This document shows, in pieces, positions 1-10,133 of a stretch of 64,000 bases of DNA (the first letter of the stretch is position 1; each line of letters starts with the position of its first letter). A model generated the notes under the pieces. That model was not told the origin of the DNA, did not search any database, and saw nothing but the letters and a program-made list of their open reading frames with translations. The stretch is taken from contig JAQWPZ010000177.1 of the NCBI GenBank assembly GCA_029245125.1, positions 25,728 to 89,727 on the forward strand. Direction: 5' to 3'. Made by a program: the position numbers and the translations under genes. The stretch is from Rubripirellula sp. (GTDB taxonomy: Bacteria > Planctomycetota > Planctomycetia > Pirellulales > Pirellulaceae).

Positions 1-512
1 GTAAAGCGTTGGGGAAGCGCGATTTAAAAAATTTGCCCGAATCTTTCTTGCCAGCCTGACCGAGCAATTTAGCGGTCCGTCACTCACCTGACCCCCCGGT
101 AGGGGCCATCCGGGTCGAACGTCAGCCGACCGATGTCCGCTCCGAAATAGCAGCAAATCAATGGTTGAGTAGTCTTTGCCTATTTTGCCTGTTTTGTTGC
201 TCGCTTTTGCGTTTGAACGGTTCGCGATAGGTTATCGGTCACGTGGGCGGGTCCGGTCCATCGGTTCGACTGCCTCGGGCATCCACCCGATCGTCCATCC
301 GCCGACTGCCCGGGGCCACCGCCCGTGCTGGAGTCCCCGAGCTGGAGTCCCCGTGCTGGAGTCCCCGTGCTGGAGTCCCCGAGCTGGAGTCCCCGAGCTG
401 GAACCCCCGGGCTGGGATCGAGTCCCCGCCTGGGAATGGATACCCCGCCTGGATTAGCCGGCTCCCCCTGTTGGGGATGTTGTAGTTTTCGCAAATTTGA
501 GGAATCGCACCC
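1..512. other. Non-coding region upstream of rhaB
   Basis: No convincing gene is visible in the first 512 bases. Open frames on both strands here are low-complexity by-products of the tandem repeat at 327-410. The first 170 bases may be the tail of an intergenic region whose left neighbour lies outside the window. A GAGGAA ribosome-binding site at 499-504 serves rhaB. Confidence 0.6.
327..410. repeat. 14-bp tandem repeat, six units
   Basis: Six consecutive 14-bp units with consensus GCTGGAGTCCCCGW run from 327 to 410. The last unit is diverged and a decayed seventh copy follows to about 428. There are no spacers, so this is a minisatellite and not a CRISPR array. It lies about 100 bp upstream of the rhamnulokinase start and is one of many short arrays in this window. 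Confidence 0.95.
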
Positions 513-1997
513 ATGTCCGAAAAACGAATCCACCTGGCCGTTGACCTCGGGGCTTCCAGCGGCCGTGTCTTGGCGGGTGTGATTGAGGGCGAGCGGATGA
601 CGCTCGAGCCGATTCATCGTTTTGAAAATGAGGCGGTTCGGATTCAGAGTTCGTTGCAGTGGGATGTCGTCGGGCTGTGGCGAGAGATCCTGACAGGCTT
701 GCGGCTGGCAAAGGATCGCTACGGTGACATCGCTTCGGTGGGTGTCGATACATGGGGAGTCGACTTCGTGCTGGTTGACAAGCAGGACCAGCAAACCGGG
801 CCTGTTCGCTCGTATCGTGATCCGCGAAATGGCGGCATGGTGGAGCAGGCTTTCGAAACGGTACCGAGGCGTGAAATCTTTGCGGCGACGGGTTTGCAAT
901 TCATGCAAATCAATTCGCTCTACCAGCTGTTGGCAGCTATTTCTAATGAAGACCCAGCGCTGGAGATTGCTGATGGTTTTTTGATGATGGGCGATTTCTT
1001 TCACTGGTTGCTGACTGGAAAACGAAGCATCGAGGTGACCAATGCTTCGACGACTCAGTTATTGGATCCACGTACCAAGCAGTGGCACAGTGATTTGATT
1101 CATCGTTTTGGATTGCCTCGGCACCTGTTTATCGATCCGATTGAACCGGGCAGCAAGTTAGGCGTGGTTCAGCCCTCGGTTGCTGCGCAAACCGGTCTGG
1201 CTGATGTTCCGGTGGTCGTCCCTGCGACTCATGACACCGCGTCGGCGGTATTGGCTGTTCCGTCCGACGAGTTCGCGCCCGCTTCGCCATCCTGGTGTTA
1301 CATCAGCAGCGGTACATGGTCGTTGATGGGATGCGAGTTGCCCGAACCGCAAATCAATGAACGATGTGCTGAGTTAAATTTCACCAACGAGGGTGGGGTG
1401 CGAGGTAGCACACGACTGTTGAAAAATATCGGTGGCCTGTGGATCTTTCAGCAGATTCGTAAGTCGATGGAACGTCGTGGTCGTGCTTGCAGTTGGGCCG
1501 AAATGGTCGATGCAGCGCGGCACTCGCCTCCGTTTGCCTTGTTGGTCAATCCAGATGATCCCGCTTTTGTGGCTCCCGATGACATGGTCGATGCGATTGC
1601 ATCGTTCGCCCAGCGAACAGGGCAAGCGACCGCTCATGACGATGGGGTGCTCTATCGTGCGGCATTAGAGGGATTGGCTTTGCGGTATCGCGTCTGTCTG
1701 CAAATGCTCGAATCTTTGACAGAAAGTCACATCGAAACCATTCACATTGTTGGTGGTGGTTCCTTGAATGAACTGTTGTGTCAAATGACGGCTGACGCTT
1801 GCAACCGTACCGTGATCGCTGGACCAGACGAGGCGACAGCGATCGGAAACGTGCTAATGCAAATGATCGGTACCGGCAGCCTCGATTCAATTGACGCGGC
1901 CCGCAAGGTGGTCCGTGAGAGTTTCGAAACGGTCAGCTATGAACCTATGAATTCTGAGTTATGGACCGAGCCAGCGGCAAGGTTTGCCGAACTGTAA
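513..1997 (+). CDS. rhaB: Rhamnulokinase (FGGY carbohydrate kinase)
   Basis: This cytoplasmic kinase phosphorylates L-rhamnulose to L-rhamnulose 1-phosphate in rhamnose catabolism. The 494-residue length fits the family. The N-terminal ATPase-fold motif VDLGASSGRVL is at residues 10-20 and a VDTWGVDF segment follows near residue 78. The SSGTWSLMG segment near residue 265 and the C-terminal VGGGSLNELLCQMTADA region, with N and Q typical of rhamnulokinases, support the assignment over xylulokinase or glycerol kinase. The ATG has a GAGGAA Shine-Dalgarno eight bases upstream. No rhamnose isomerase or aldolase gene is adjacent, so the pathway is scattered in this genome. Rhamnose from algal polysaccharides would suit the sulfatase and esterase found nearby. 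Confidence 0.9.
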   Translation: MSEKRIHLAVDLGASSGRVLAGVIEGERMTLEPIHRFENEAVRIQSSLQWDVVGLWREILTGLRLAKDRYGDIASVGVDTWGVDFVLVDKQDQQTGPVRSYRDPRNGGMVEQAFETVPRREIFAATGLQFMQINSLYQLLAAISNEDPALEIADGFLMMGDFFHWLLTGKRSIEVTNASTTQLLDPRTKQWHSDLIHRFGLPRHLFIDPIEPGSKLGVVQPSVAAQTGLADVPVVVPATHDTASAVLAVPSDEFAPASPSWCYISSGTWSLMGCELPEPQINERCAELNFTNEGGVRGSTRLLKNIGGLWIFQQIRKSMERRGRACSWAEMVDAARHSPPFALLVNPDDPAFVAPDDMVDAIASFAQRTGQATAHDDGVLYRAALEGLALRYRVCLQMLESLTESHIETIHIVGGGSLNELLCQMTADACNRTVIAGPDEATAIGNVLMQMIGTGSLDSIDAARKVVRESFETVSYEPMNSELWTEPAARFAEL

Positions 1998-2093
1998 GCC
2001 TGTTTTGTAATCACCTTTGACCATCATTATCATCGCTTGGATCGCCATCACCCTTGTTGGTATCAAGTATTCGTAACCCTGAGGATTTTTTTC

Positions 2094-2696
2094 GTGAGTA
2101 TGGAACAACTTTCTGAACGCAAAACTGAAATTCGAAAACTCGCCCATGCGGCCCGTAAAGAGCAAACGAATAAGGATGAAGTGAGTCAGCAGATCACTGA
2201 TCGCGTGATTGCTTTGCCTGAGTACCAAGCGGCGAAGTGCGTGATGTGGTATGTCGATGTTCGTGCGGAGGCCCGTACGCGTCACGCGTTGCCGCAAGCA
2301 TTGGAAAGTGGCAAGAGCGTCGTCATCCCTTATTGCGTCGATGGCGAGTTGGAACTGTTCCATTTGCAGTCCATGGATGAGTTAGAAACAGGGATGTACA
2401 AGATTCTTGAGCCTCGAGAGGATCTTCGCAGTGTCGATGCCAAACGCATCGACGTCAGTGAATTGGATCTGATTTTGGTGCCGGGTGTTGCCTTTGATGC
2501 ACGCGGTGGGCGAACCGGCCACGGTAAAGGCTATTACGACAAGTTGCTCGAGAACGCGAAGGCGGAAACACCTTTGATTGCACTTGCGTTTGAGTGCCAG
2601 ATGTTTGATGAGATACCGATGCAGGACCATGACATTTTCATGGACAAAGTCGTGACAGAAGCAAATGTCTATGAAGGGATTGGGCGTAGCGAATGA
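2094..2696 (+). CDS. ygfA: 5-formyltetrahydrofolate cyclo-ligase
   Basis: This enzyme converts 5-formyl-THF to 5,10-methenyl-THF with ATP, rescuing folate for C1 metabolism. The 200-residue protein has the family's C-terminal substrate and ATP motif, GRTGHGKGYYDKLL, near residue 145, and an upstream LILVPGVAFD strand. The GTG at 2094 is chosen because GAGG lies nine bases upstream and homologues begin near here. The frame stays open back to 2037 without a start signal. The stop overlaps the next start as ATGA, so translation is probably coupled to the methanopterin-linked formyltransferase that follows. Confidence 0.88.
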   Translation: MSMEQLSERKTEIRKLAHAARKEQTNKDEVSQQITDRVIALPEYQAAKCVMWYVDVRAEARTRHALPQALESGKSVVIPYCVDGELELFHLQSMDELETGMYKILEPREDLRSVDAKRIDVSELDLILVPGVAFDARGGRTGHGKGYYDKLLENAKAETPLIALAFECQMFDEIPMQDHDIFMDKVVTEANVYEGIGRSE

Positions 2697-3631
2697 GCAC
2701 TGGAACCACGATTGAATTGAAAAAACTGGTTGAAGACACCTACGCAGAAGGCTTTCGCAGTATTTACGGCGAGATTCTTGTCACTGCTCGCAGCACGCGA
2801 TGGTTGCAGCATTGCGTCGCGGCTGTGGTCGGGCACGCGTCCAGCACGATCTTGTGTGATTGTGAAGCCGGAGTGTCGCAGTGGATCGACGAGCAGCAAG
2901 CTGCCGATGGCGGCACACCCGACGGTCGACCTGGGGCAGTGATTCAATTTCACGTGCCGCGATTTGTGAAAAATCGTCAGCGACACCTCGAGAAAGTGAT
3001 GTTGGCTCGGATCAGTCAGAATGTGCTGACCTGTCCTTCCGCGCGGTGTTTCAATTGCCTGGAAACCGATGACTATTTCAAGCTCGGCAGGAAGGTCGCC
3101 ATGTTCGGCGATCGGCACCAGTTTCGTGAACAACGCTACGGTCAGCCAGGCTGGGTAGTGCCGATTCTTGGTGGTGAGTTTTTTCTCTCCAGTCGATTCG
3201 GTTTTCGCGATGGTGTGATGGGAGGGAACCTGTGGTTCTTTGGTGGTAATGAAGATGTTGCTTTGGATGCGGCCGAGCGGGCTGCCGAGGCCGTCGATCA
3301 AACCGCCAATGTCATCACTACCTTTCCAGGAGGTATCGCAGCGAGTGGATCAAAAGCGGGCAGTAGCTATGATTTTTTAATCGCCGCGACCTACGCGGAG
3401 TATTGTCCGACCCTCAAAGAAAAACTTGGCGAAAAATCGAAGGTCCCGGAGGGGGTCGGCAGCATCATGGAAATCATTCTCAATGGTCGAGATCTAGAGT
3501 CGCTGCAGCAAGCAACTCGAAATGCGATTTATGCCGCTGCCGAGACTCCCAACCTAATGCGAATCAGCGCTGGGAATTATGACGGACGGCTGGGGAAATC
3601 GTTGATCCACCTGCACGAACTGATCTCCTGA
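2693..3631 (+). CDS. fhcD: Formylmethanofuran:tetrahydromethanopterin formyltransferase
   Basis: Ftr/FhcD moves the formyl group between methanofuran and tetrahydromethanopterin, part of the H4MPT-linked formaldehyde oxidation route known in methylotrophs and planctomycetes. The 312-residue length matches the family (about 300). Family-like segments include FRSIYGEILVTA at the N-terminus, GGEFFLSSRFGFRDGVMGGNLWF in the middle, and FPGGIAASGSKAGS followed by a CPTL segment. The start overlaps the cyclo-ligase stop by four bases. Neither the other Fhc subunits nor mch or fae are in the window. A planctomycete-specific role in C1 detoxification is likely but inferred. Confidence 0.9.
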   Translation: MSTGTTIELKKLVEDTYAEGFRSIYGEILVTARSTRWLQHCVAAVVGHASSTILCDCEAGVSQWIDEQQAADGGTPDGRPGAVIQFHVPRFVKNRQRHLEKVMLARISQNVLTCPSARCFNCLETDDYFKLGRKVAMFGDRHQFREQRYGQPGWVVPILGGEFFLSSRFGFRDGVMGGNLWFFGGNEDVALDAAERAAEAVDQTANVITTFPGGIAASGSKAGSSYDFLIAATYAEYCPTLKEKLGEKSKVPEGVGSIMEIILNGRDLESLQQATRNAIYAAAETPNLMRISAGNYDGRLGKSLIHLHELIS

Positions 3632-3941
3632 GCCAACTCATGCTGATCACTCGTTTGGCTGGTACCGACTAAACAGCAAGGCCGACTGAAGCGGCGTTGC
3701 GTTTTCTCGGCTGCTGCGTTGTTGGGCGGGGACGCCACGGTTGGGTTTTTTCACTCGCTTCGTGTGGGCGAGTTTTTTGGTGGGGAACTCGCCCAGCAAG
3801 CCATTTTTGCGAACCTATCCCGGTTCGCGCATAATAGCGGCTCGATCCGCTTCATCGCGTCTCTTGCTGGTGTTGTGCGAAATCTTGCTGGATTTTGGCA
3901 CTCGCTTGTCGAATGGAGACTCATTTTTTCAGCGTGTTGCT
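3632..3941. other. Intergenic region with terminator
   Basis: This gap lies between fhcD and the DUF1549 protein. It holds the hairpin and T-run at 3753-3778. An open frame extends upstream of the real start at 3942 but has no coding character. No other feature is visible. Confidence 0.6.
3753..3778 (+). terminator. Rho-independent terminator-like hairpin after fhcD
   Basis: ACTCGC at 3753-3758 pairs with GCGAGT at 3768-3773, with a nine-base loop. The stem runs into six T residues at 3773-3778. The stem is short (6 bp), so this is a modest terminator, but its position after the C1 operon fits. Confidence 0.5.
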
Positions 3942-6900
3942 ATGCGTATTCTGCTCGCTTGCCTGTTTGCTTTGAACGCCGTGGTTGTGCAGGCCGAGCG
4001 TTGGCAATGGGATTTTGAATTGCCGATGCCGCAAGGTTCTCTGCAGGGAAACGCAGAAGTGTTGCCGATCGGTCCGAGTGGCGTGGATTATGTTGGCATG
4101 CCCGAGGCAAACCGTGCTTTGCGACTCGATGGTAAAGGTGATTATGTTCGGGTCGCTGATGACGCCGAGCATGGTTCGCTCGACTTTCTGCAAGGAGACC
4201 CAATCACATTAGAAGCTTGGGTGCGTTTGGATCAAATTGGTTCCGGGCAAAATGTTTACATCGTCGGGAAAGGCAGAACGCATCGTGATGGTCCGAAGGA
4301 CAATCAGAACTACGCCTTGCGATTGCGATCGGTTGGTGGTCAAGCCGCTCTGAGTTTCTTGTTCCGCAGCGAAGCGACCGACAAACAACCGGCGGATTGG
4401 CATCGCTGGACCAGTAAGTCTGGAATGCAACTTGACGGAATGTGGCACCATGTTGCGGTGACTTATCGGTTTGGTGAGCCGGACAGCATTCGTGGTGTCC
4501 TGAACGGAAAGTCATTGAGTGGTTCGTGGGACATGGGTGGGGCGACCAGGCGACCACCTGTTGTGGATGATGACGAGGTATGGATCGGGTCTTCAATGGG
4601 GGCCGCATCTGGTTCGTCTTTTCAGGGCGGTATCGACCATGTCGTGATTGCCAGACGAATCACACCGGTCGAGGAGTACGCCAAGCGACGAATCGCCATC
4701 TTGCATCCACCTTCCCCGCCGGTTGGCGGACTGGTCGAAGGTGCCGTTGCGGTGACGCTCTACGAAAATGTTGGCAGCAATTCGGTGATGCCGTCGCGGT
4801 TGCCTCCGCCGCTGGTTCGATACACCCAGTCAGCATTTGGCTTTTCGCGGGTCCCCGTGCCCTACGCGCTGGACGGAGTGCGACGTGATTGGAAAGGGCC
4901 GTCGCTGTTGGTTGCCATGGCGGAGATTGATTTACCCGCAGGGGAATTGCAGTGGATGCTTCGCGGCGGAGGCCTGTCGCGATTGTGGATCGGTAACGAG
5001 TTGGTTGCTGAAACACCCAAGCATCTCGGGAGTACGGGTGGTCATGGTGAGGTTGAGCCCTATCACGAACCAGACCCTTGGTTGCGGCCTTTGCATCCGG
5101 GGCATCGGGAAGAGGTTGTCACTCACCAGACGACTGGAGGGCCAACTGTTGTGGCTTTGCAATCGATGATCGGAGGCAAGGGGTATCGATACGAAGCGGG
5201 TGAAATCATGCTCGCTTACCGTGCGGATGATTCTCAGGCGTGGCAGTTGCTGAGTTTGGATCGTGCGATCTCATTGACCGATGAAGATTGGGCCGAGTAC
5301 GAACATGAGCATCAAGCGGCCATGCAACGCGTCGACGATCGGCAGCGCCGAGCGACAGCTGCCAGCGAAGACGCCGTCTGGTTGCAACGCCATCAACAGG
5401 CTCGCCAATTCATTCGTCAACTCGATCCGATCGAGCTGCCGAATGACCGCATCGAAGGCGACCAACTCCGAGACGATGAATCAACGAATGACTCACCTGA
5501 GCAGGTCATTGATCGATTAATTGATGCCGGACTGCGGGTGGCCGATGCTTGGGATCAGCGAACACCGAGTACATCAGATGGGCAATTCCTGCGGCGGCTA
5601 TATTTGGATTGTGTTGGAGTTGTGCCATCACCGGAGGAATTGCGAGCGTTTGAGGCGTTGTCATCTGATCCAGTTGAGCGACGAGTGAAAGTGATTGACC
5701 TCGTGCTGGAAGATTCTCGCTGGGCAGGCCATTGGACTGCCTATTGGATGGATGTTCTGGGTGAGAACGCGAGCGTGCTCAAGCCCAGTTTGAACAATAG
5801 TGGGCCGTTTCGTTGGTTCCTGTATGACAAACTTCGTGACAATGTCGCGGTTGATCGTTGGGTGACTGGGTTGCTGAAAATGCAAGGTAGCGAATTGTTT
5901 GGCGGCTCAGCCGGGTTCGCGATGGCTGCGGAAAATGATGTTCCGATGGCGGCCAAGGCTCATGTCGCGACCAGCGCATTTCTCGGTGTCAACATGAAGT
6001 GCGCCCGATGTCATGATGCGCCCTATCACGATTGGACTCAGCGAGATCTGTTCTCGTTGGCCGCCATGTTGGAACGGAAGCCGTTGGAAATTCCTGTGTC
6101 CAGCAGTGTTCCTGCAGAGTTCTTTGAAGGTGAGGAAGCAAGTGAGTCACTGATTACGCTGAGCGTGGTGGCTGGCGATCGGATCGAACCAGCTTGGTCA
6201 CTGAATCGCTTCATTCCAGATGCCTCAAACGATCAGTTATCCGAGGATTCTCGCCACCGTTTTGCTTATCAACTGACGCGGGTTGAAAATCGGCAGTTCG
6301 CCAAGACGATTGTGAACCGGTTGTGGAAGCAGTTGCTGGGGCAAGGGATCGTCGAGCCAGTGGAGGATTGGGAAGGCGCAGATCCCAGTCACCCAAAATT
6401 GCTGGACTACTTGGCTCGAGAACTGGTGACCGCAGATTTTGATTTCAAGCACGTCGCTCGCTTGATTCTCCATTCGAATGCGTACCAGCGGCAGTCAATC
6501 GACGAACCGATTCAACGGGATGAAACCAAGCGTCACTTCGCAGCCCCCCAGATGCGACGGATGACAGCTGAGCAGTTAGTCGATTCGATGCACGCGGCGG
6601 TTGGTCGAGCCATGGATTGCGATGAATTGACATTCGATCCCGAAGCCCGAATGAAGCCGACGGCACAAAACAATTTGGGCAAGCCACGTCGGGCGTGGCA
6701 GTTGACTTCGTTATCAAATGAACGTGACCGCCCTGCTCTGTCACTGCCTCGCGCGGCAGCAGTCGCCGAGTGTATGGAAGCGTTCGGTTGGACCGGATCC
6801 CGGCAAGAACCGACCAACCATCGGCAGGTCGAACCGAATGTGATTCAGCCTGGGGTTTTGGCCAACGGATTATTGAGTATTCAATTGACCGTTGTGGCAG

Positions 6901-7271
6901 ACGGCGATCATTTAGCAGACGATGCAATCGCGGCCGAATCGGTGGATGCGTTGGTGTCGCGTTTATTTGAACGCTTCTTGACTCGGCAGCCGACACGCAG
7001 CGAGCGGGCACAGTTTTCTTCGGTGCTGCGGCCCGGTTTTGGGCGGCGTGTTTTGGAGACCCCGCTGTTGCCGGAAACGCCCATTCGTGAACCAAATGTC
7101 AGCTGGGCGAACCATCTGCATCCCGTTGCCACTGAAGTGCGATTAAGGCAGGCGGAACGGTTGCGTGCCGGCCCAATGCCTAGCCGGTTGTTGCAGCCTG
7201 CTTGGCGTCAGCAGATGGAAGATGTCGTTTGGGCGTTGGTCAATACACCCGAGTTTTTGTTCATTCCCTAA
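3942..7271 (+). CDS. Secreted LamG-DUF1549-DUF1553 protein
   Basis: This planctomycete-type secreted protein (1109 residues) is of unknown biochemical function. The start at 3942 is chosen because it gives a clean signal peptide (MRILLACLFALNAVVVQA); upstream frame is non-coding. A concanavalin/LamG-like domain fills roughly residues 20-260, with the sequence RLDGKGDYVRV and IVGKGRTH. DUF1549 begins near residue 520 (FLRRLYLDCVGVVPSPEE). A CARCHD segment near residue 687 has the haem-like CxxCH pattern found inside this family. DUF1553 follows from about 770 (NRQFAKTIVNRLWKQLLGQG). The DUF1501 gene starts 18 bases after its stop, the standard planctomycete pairing. These pairs are very abundant in Pirellulaceae, and a role in polysaccharide use is often suspected but unproven. 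Confidence 0.85.
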   Translation: MRILLACLFALNAVVVQAERWQWDFELPMPQGSLQGNAEVLPIGPSGVDYVGMPEANRALRLDGKGDYVRVADDAEHGSLDFLQGDPITLEAWVRLDQIGSGQNVYIVGKGRTHRDGPKDNQNYALRLRSVGGQAALSFLFRSEATDKQPADWHRWTSKSGMQLDGMWHHVAVTYRFGEPDSIRGVLNGKSLSGSWDMGGATRRPPVVDDDEVWIGSSMGAASGSSFQGGIDHVVIARRITPVEEYAKRRIAILHPPSPPVGGLVEGAVAVTLYENVGSNSVMPSRLPPPLVRYTQSAFGFSRVPVPYALDGVRRDWKGPSLLVAMAEIDLPAGELQWMLRGGGLSRLWIGNELVAETPKHLGSTGGHGEVEPYHEPDPWLRPLHPGHREEVVTHQTTGGPTVVALQSMIGGKGYRYEAGEIMLAYRADDSQAWQLLSLDRAISLTDEDWAEYEHEHQAAMQRVDDRQRRATAASEDAVWLQRHQQARQFIRQLDPIELPNDRIEGDQLRDDESTNDSPEQVIDRLIDAGLRVADAWDQRTPSTSDGQFLRRLYLDCVGVVPSPEELRAFEALSSDPVERRVKVIDLVLEDSRWAGHWTAYWMDVLGENASVLKPSLNNSGPFRWFLYDKLRDNVAVDRWVTGLLKMQGSELFGGSAGFAMAAENDVPMAAKAHVATSAFLGVNMKCARCHDAPYHDWTQRDLFSLAAMLERKPLEIPVSSSVPAEFFEGEEASESLITLSVVAGDRIEPAWSLNRFIPDASNDQLSEDSRHRFAYQLTRVENRQFAKTIVNRLWKQLLGQGIVEPVEDWEGADPSHPKLLDYLARELVTADFDFKHVARLILHSNAYQRQSIDEPIQRDETKRHFAAPQMRRMTAEQLVDSMHAAVGRAMDCDELTFDPEARMKPTAQNNLGKPRRAWQLTSLSNERDRPALSLPRAAAVAECMEAFGWTGSRQEPTNHRQVEPNVIQPGVLANGLLSIQLTVVADGDHLADDAIAAESVDALVSRLFERFLTRQPTRSERAQFSSVLRPGFGRRVLETPLLPETPIREPNVSWANHLHPVATEVRLRQAERLRAGPMPSRLLQPAWRQQMEDVVWALVNTPEFLFIP

Positions 7272-7289
7272 TTGGAGCGTTGGGCTGCT

Positions 7290-8582
7290 ATGTCGTGCAA
7301 CCAATTCAATCGACGGTCCTTCATGGCGACCTCTGCCACGGCGCTTGCCGCGCGAGCGGGGGCGGAGGAACCGACCGGCACGCTGCCAGTCGGGAAAGCC
7401 GATCGATGCATCTTTATCTGGCTCGGTGGCGGGATGGCGCAGATTGATACGTTCGATCCCAAGCGTCGCGGGGATCCCAAGACTCGCAAAGCGGGCAGTG
7501 ATTACGACGCCATTGATACCTGTGTCAATGATGTGCAAGTCTGCCAGCATCTGCCGCGTGTTGCGGACCGGATGGACCGAGTCACCGCGGTGCGGAGTGT
7601 GCATCACGATGTGATTGACGAACATGCGGCTGCCGTGAATCGAGTTCACACCGGTCGCTCGGTCAGTGGTACCGTTCGCTATCCATCGATCGGTAGTATC
7701 GTTGCCAATCAACGAGGTGCCGCCGACGAGGGAGTTCCACCGTACGTGATGATTGGATACCCGAATGTGACTCGCGGGCCAGGGTTCCTGGGAGCGAAGG
7801 ATGGGTACCTTTACCTGACAGATACCGAGTCTGGTCCGGCGGGGTTGAGTCCATCGCCGAGGGTTGATTCCGCAAGATTGGAGCGTCGCAGCGAGTTGTT
7901 AGATGCGCTGCGGGATACGCTGCAAGCCAGCGAGCGAACCCGATCGGCACCCTCAATTCAATCTTACGATCAAGCGATATTGGCGAGTCGCCGATTGGCT
8001 GGACCACAATTCATGGACGTCTTCGACTTGGCGAGTGAAAGTGATCAGCTGCGTGAGAGCTACGGAACCGAGTTTGGTCAACGATGCCTGTTAGCGAGGC
8101 GACTGGTTCAGCGCGGCGTCCGTTTTGTCGAAGTCTCGCATAATTTGAATTTCGTCAACGGCACCGGTTGGGATACGCACAATCAAGGGCAACTCAAACA
8201 GCATGTATTGATTGATCAAGTCGATCGGGCGCTATCGGCGATGATGGATGATCTGCAGTCCAAGCAGATGTTGGACCGCACCTTGATCGTCGTCGCGACC
8301 GAGTTTGGTCGTCCCGCCGGTTTTGATGCGGGTGGCGGACGAGGCCACCAATCAACCGCCTTTACGATGGTTTTGGCTGGTGGCGGCTTGCAGCATTGTG
8401 GTGCCTACGGGGTCACTGATGACTTATCAAAGGAAATCGTGGATCGGCCCGTCAGTATTCCTGATTTTCACGCTACCATTCATCACGCACTGGGCATCGA
8501 CCCGGCGAAATATTTGTACGATGGTGAGCGTCCTGTTCCGATCACGAACGGCGGACAGCCGATTCGTTCACTGTTTGCTTGA
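7290..8582 (+). CDS. Tat-exported DUF1501 protein
   Basis: DUF1501 proteins are alkaline-phosphatase/sulfatase-fold relatives, exported and of unknown substrate. The N-terminus has a twin-arginine signal ([17 protein letters not shown]), so export in the folded state is expected. Downstream segments [34 protein letters not shown] and [17 protein letters not shown] carry the metal-ligand-like D and H residues of the family. ATG 7290 is preferred, with GGAG twelve bases upstream; an in-frame TTG at 7272 is possible. It forms a two-gene unit with the preceding DUF1549/DUF1553 gene. Confidence 0.85.
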   Translation: MSCNQFNRRSFMATSATALAARAGAEEPTGTLPVGKADRCIFIWLGGGMAQIDTFDPKRRGDPKTRKAGSDYDAIDTCVNDVQVCQHLPRVADRMDRVTAVRSVHHDVIDEHAAAVNRVHTGRSVSGTVRYPSIGSIVANQRGAADEGVPPYVMIGYPNVTRGPGFLGAKDGYLYLTDTESGPAGLSPSPRVDSARLERRSELLDALRDTLQASERTRSAPSIQSYDQAILASRRLAGPQFMDVFDLASESDQLRESYGTEFGQRCLLARRLVQRGVRFVEVSHNLNFVNGTGWDTHNQGQLKQHVLIDQVDRALSAMMDDLQSKQMLDRTLIVVATEFGRPAGFDAGGGRGHQSTAFTMVLAGGGLQHCGAYGVTDDLSKEIVDRPVSIPDFHATIHHALGIDPAKYLYDGERPVPITNGGQPIRSLFA

Positions 8583-8721
8583 AGACTGGTCAATCGCCAA
8601 GAGACTCGCTGACCAGTTGGTTTCTGCACCGACCAATCAGCGAGAAGCTAGTCGCCCGCTGCTTCTTGCTTGAGCTTCGAATCCGTTTTTTATCAACTCG
8701 CGTTAATCCTTGGAATCCAAC

Positions 8722-10017
8722 ATGAATCGTCTTCCCTTGATGGCTTTGGCAGGTTGCTTGCTGATTACCCCAATGGTGAACGCGCAGGGCAAGTTCGTTG
8801 CGAATTATGACGAGTCAAAAATACCTGCGTACACTTTGCCCGATCCGTTGGTGACCGAGGCGGGGGATCAAGTAACCGATGCTGCGATGTGGGTTTCCAA
8901 GCGACGCCCTGAATTACTGAATCTGTTTGCGACTCAGGTCTATGGGACAGCGCCGCCGGCTTGTGAAATTTCACATCGATTAGTGAGCACAAAAGAAGAC
9001 GCGATCGGCGGCAAAGCGATTCGCCGCGAAGTCGATGTGCGATTCGGGTCAACAGATGAAGCTCATGCGATGCGATTGTTGATCTACACGCCGAAGTCCA
9101 ACGAGGCAGCAGTGCCAGCATTTCTGACGCTGAATTTTCAGGGCAATCACAGTGTTGATCCTGATCCGACCATCGCGTTGAATCAAAACTGGATGCGGTC
9201 CCGAAATGGGACTGTGAAAAACAATCAGGCGACCGAGTTGGCCCGTGGCGTGGCGGCGAACCGGTGGCCGGTCGAAACGATCATTGACCGTGGCTACGCA
9301 TTCGTGACCATCTATTACGGTGACATTGATCCCGATTTTGATGATGATTTCGAAAATGGTGTCCACGGTCATTTTGAGCAGCAAGCCGCATCGATTCCGG
9401 CGAAGGAGCGGTGGGGGAGTATCGCTGGCTGGGCTTACGGCCTGAGTCGTGCGCTTGACTTTTTGGAACAGGACAAACTCATCGATGGATCGGCTGTCGC
9501 CGTTTTCGGTCACTCACGATTGGGAAAGACGTCGCTGTGGGCGGGGGCCAGTGATCCACGTTTCAAAATGGTCATCAGTAATAATTCAGGGTGTGGCGGA
9601 GCAGCCTTGTCGCGTCGCGCGATTGGTGAGACGGTTGGACGGATCAACACATCTTTTCCGCATTGGTTCTGTGCCAATTTCTTGCAATACAACCAGAACG
9701 AAGATGCTTGTCCGGTTGACCAGCATCAACTGATTTCTCTGATCGCACCGCGAGCGGTTTACGTTGCCAGTGCAACCGAGGACCGATGGGCGGACCCCAA
9801 GGGCGAGTTTCTTTCGGCCCGGTATGCTGATCCCGTCTATCGTTTGTTGGGAACCAGTGGACTGGGTGGTAGTGATCCACCTGCGAAGATGCCGGCCCCC
9901 AATTCGGCGATCAAGACCGGTGCCATCGGTTACCACTTGCGAACCGGCAAGCATGATGTCACGGATTATGATTGGGCACAGTACCTTGATTTTGCAGATC
10001 TTCACCTCAAGCAATGA
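8722..10017 (+). CDS. CE15-like glucuronoyl esterase / acetylxylan esterase family
   Basis: This is a secreted alpha/beta hydrolase of 431 residues with signal peptide MNRLPLMALAGCLLITPMVNA. The nucleophile motif GHSRLGKTSLWAG, around residue 260, is the G-x-S-R-x-G-K signature of carbohydrate esterase family 15. CE15 enzymes cleave the ester between glucuronoxylan and lignin or related uronates. SNNSGCGGAALSRR, IAPRAVYVASATEDRWADP (probable acid) and GKHDVTDYDW (catalytic His) follow in the family order. The ATG at 8722 is used; an upstream in-frame TTG gives only four more residues. In a marine organism the real substrate may be an algal uronate ester. Confidence 0.85.
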   Translation: MNRLPLMALAGCLLITPMVNAQGKFVANYDESKIPAYTLPDPLVTEAGDQVTDAAMWVSKRRPELLNLFATQVYGTAPPACEISHRLVSTKEDAIGGKAIRREVDVRFGSTDEAHAMRLLIYTPKSNEAAVPAFLTLNFQGNHSVDPDPTIALNQNWMRSRNGTVKNNQATELARGVAANRWPVETIIDRGYAFVTIYYGDIDPDFDDDFENGVHGHFEQQAASIPAKERWGSIAGWAYGLSRALDFLEQDKLIDGSAVAVFGHSRLGKTSLWAGASDPRFKMVISNNSGCGGAALSRRAIGETVGRINTSFPHWFCANFLQYNQNEDACPVDQHQLISLIAPRAVYVASATEDRWADPKGEFLSARYADPVYRLLGTSGLGGSDPPAKMPAPNSAIKTGAIGYHLRTGKHDVTDYDWAQYLDFADLHLKQ

Positions 10018-10133
10018 TCTGTCGCGGCTGAGATGGCTCTTTTTTCGCAGCAGCAGTAGCAGCAGCCGTGGGAATGTGAGAGGTCGATCGTCATGCAACC
10101 CTCACACAACACGCGATATTCTGAGATGACAGC

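Noticed and set aside
327..410. Possible CRISPR array
   Set aside because: Units are contiguous 14-bp copies with no spacers and no cas genes nearby; same for the other arrays.
180..1004. 274-residue minus-strand open frame overlapping rhaB
   Set aside because: Antisense shadow of rhamnulokinase extended by the 14-bp repeat; repetitive translation and no start signal.
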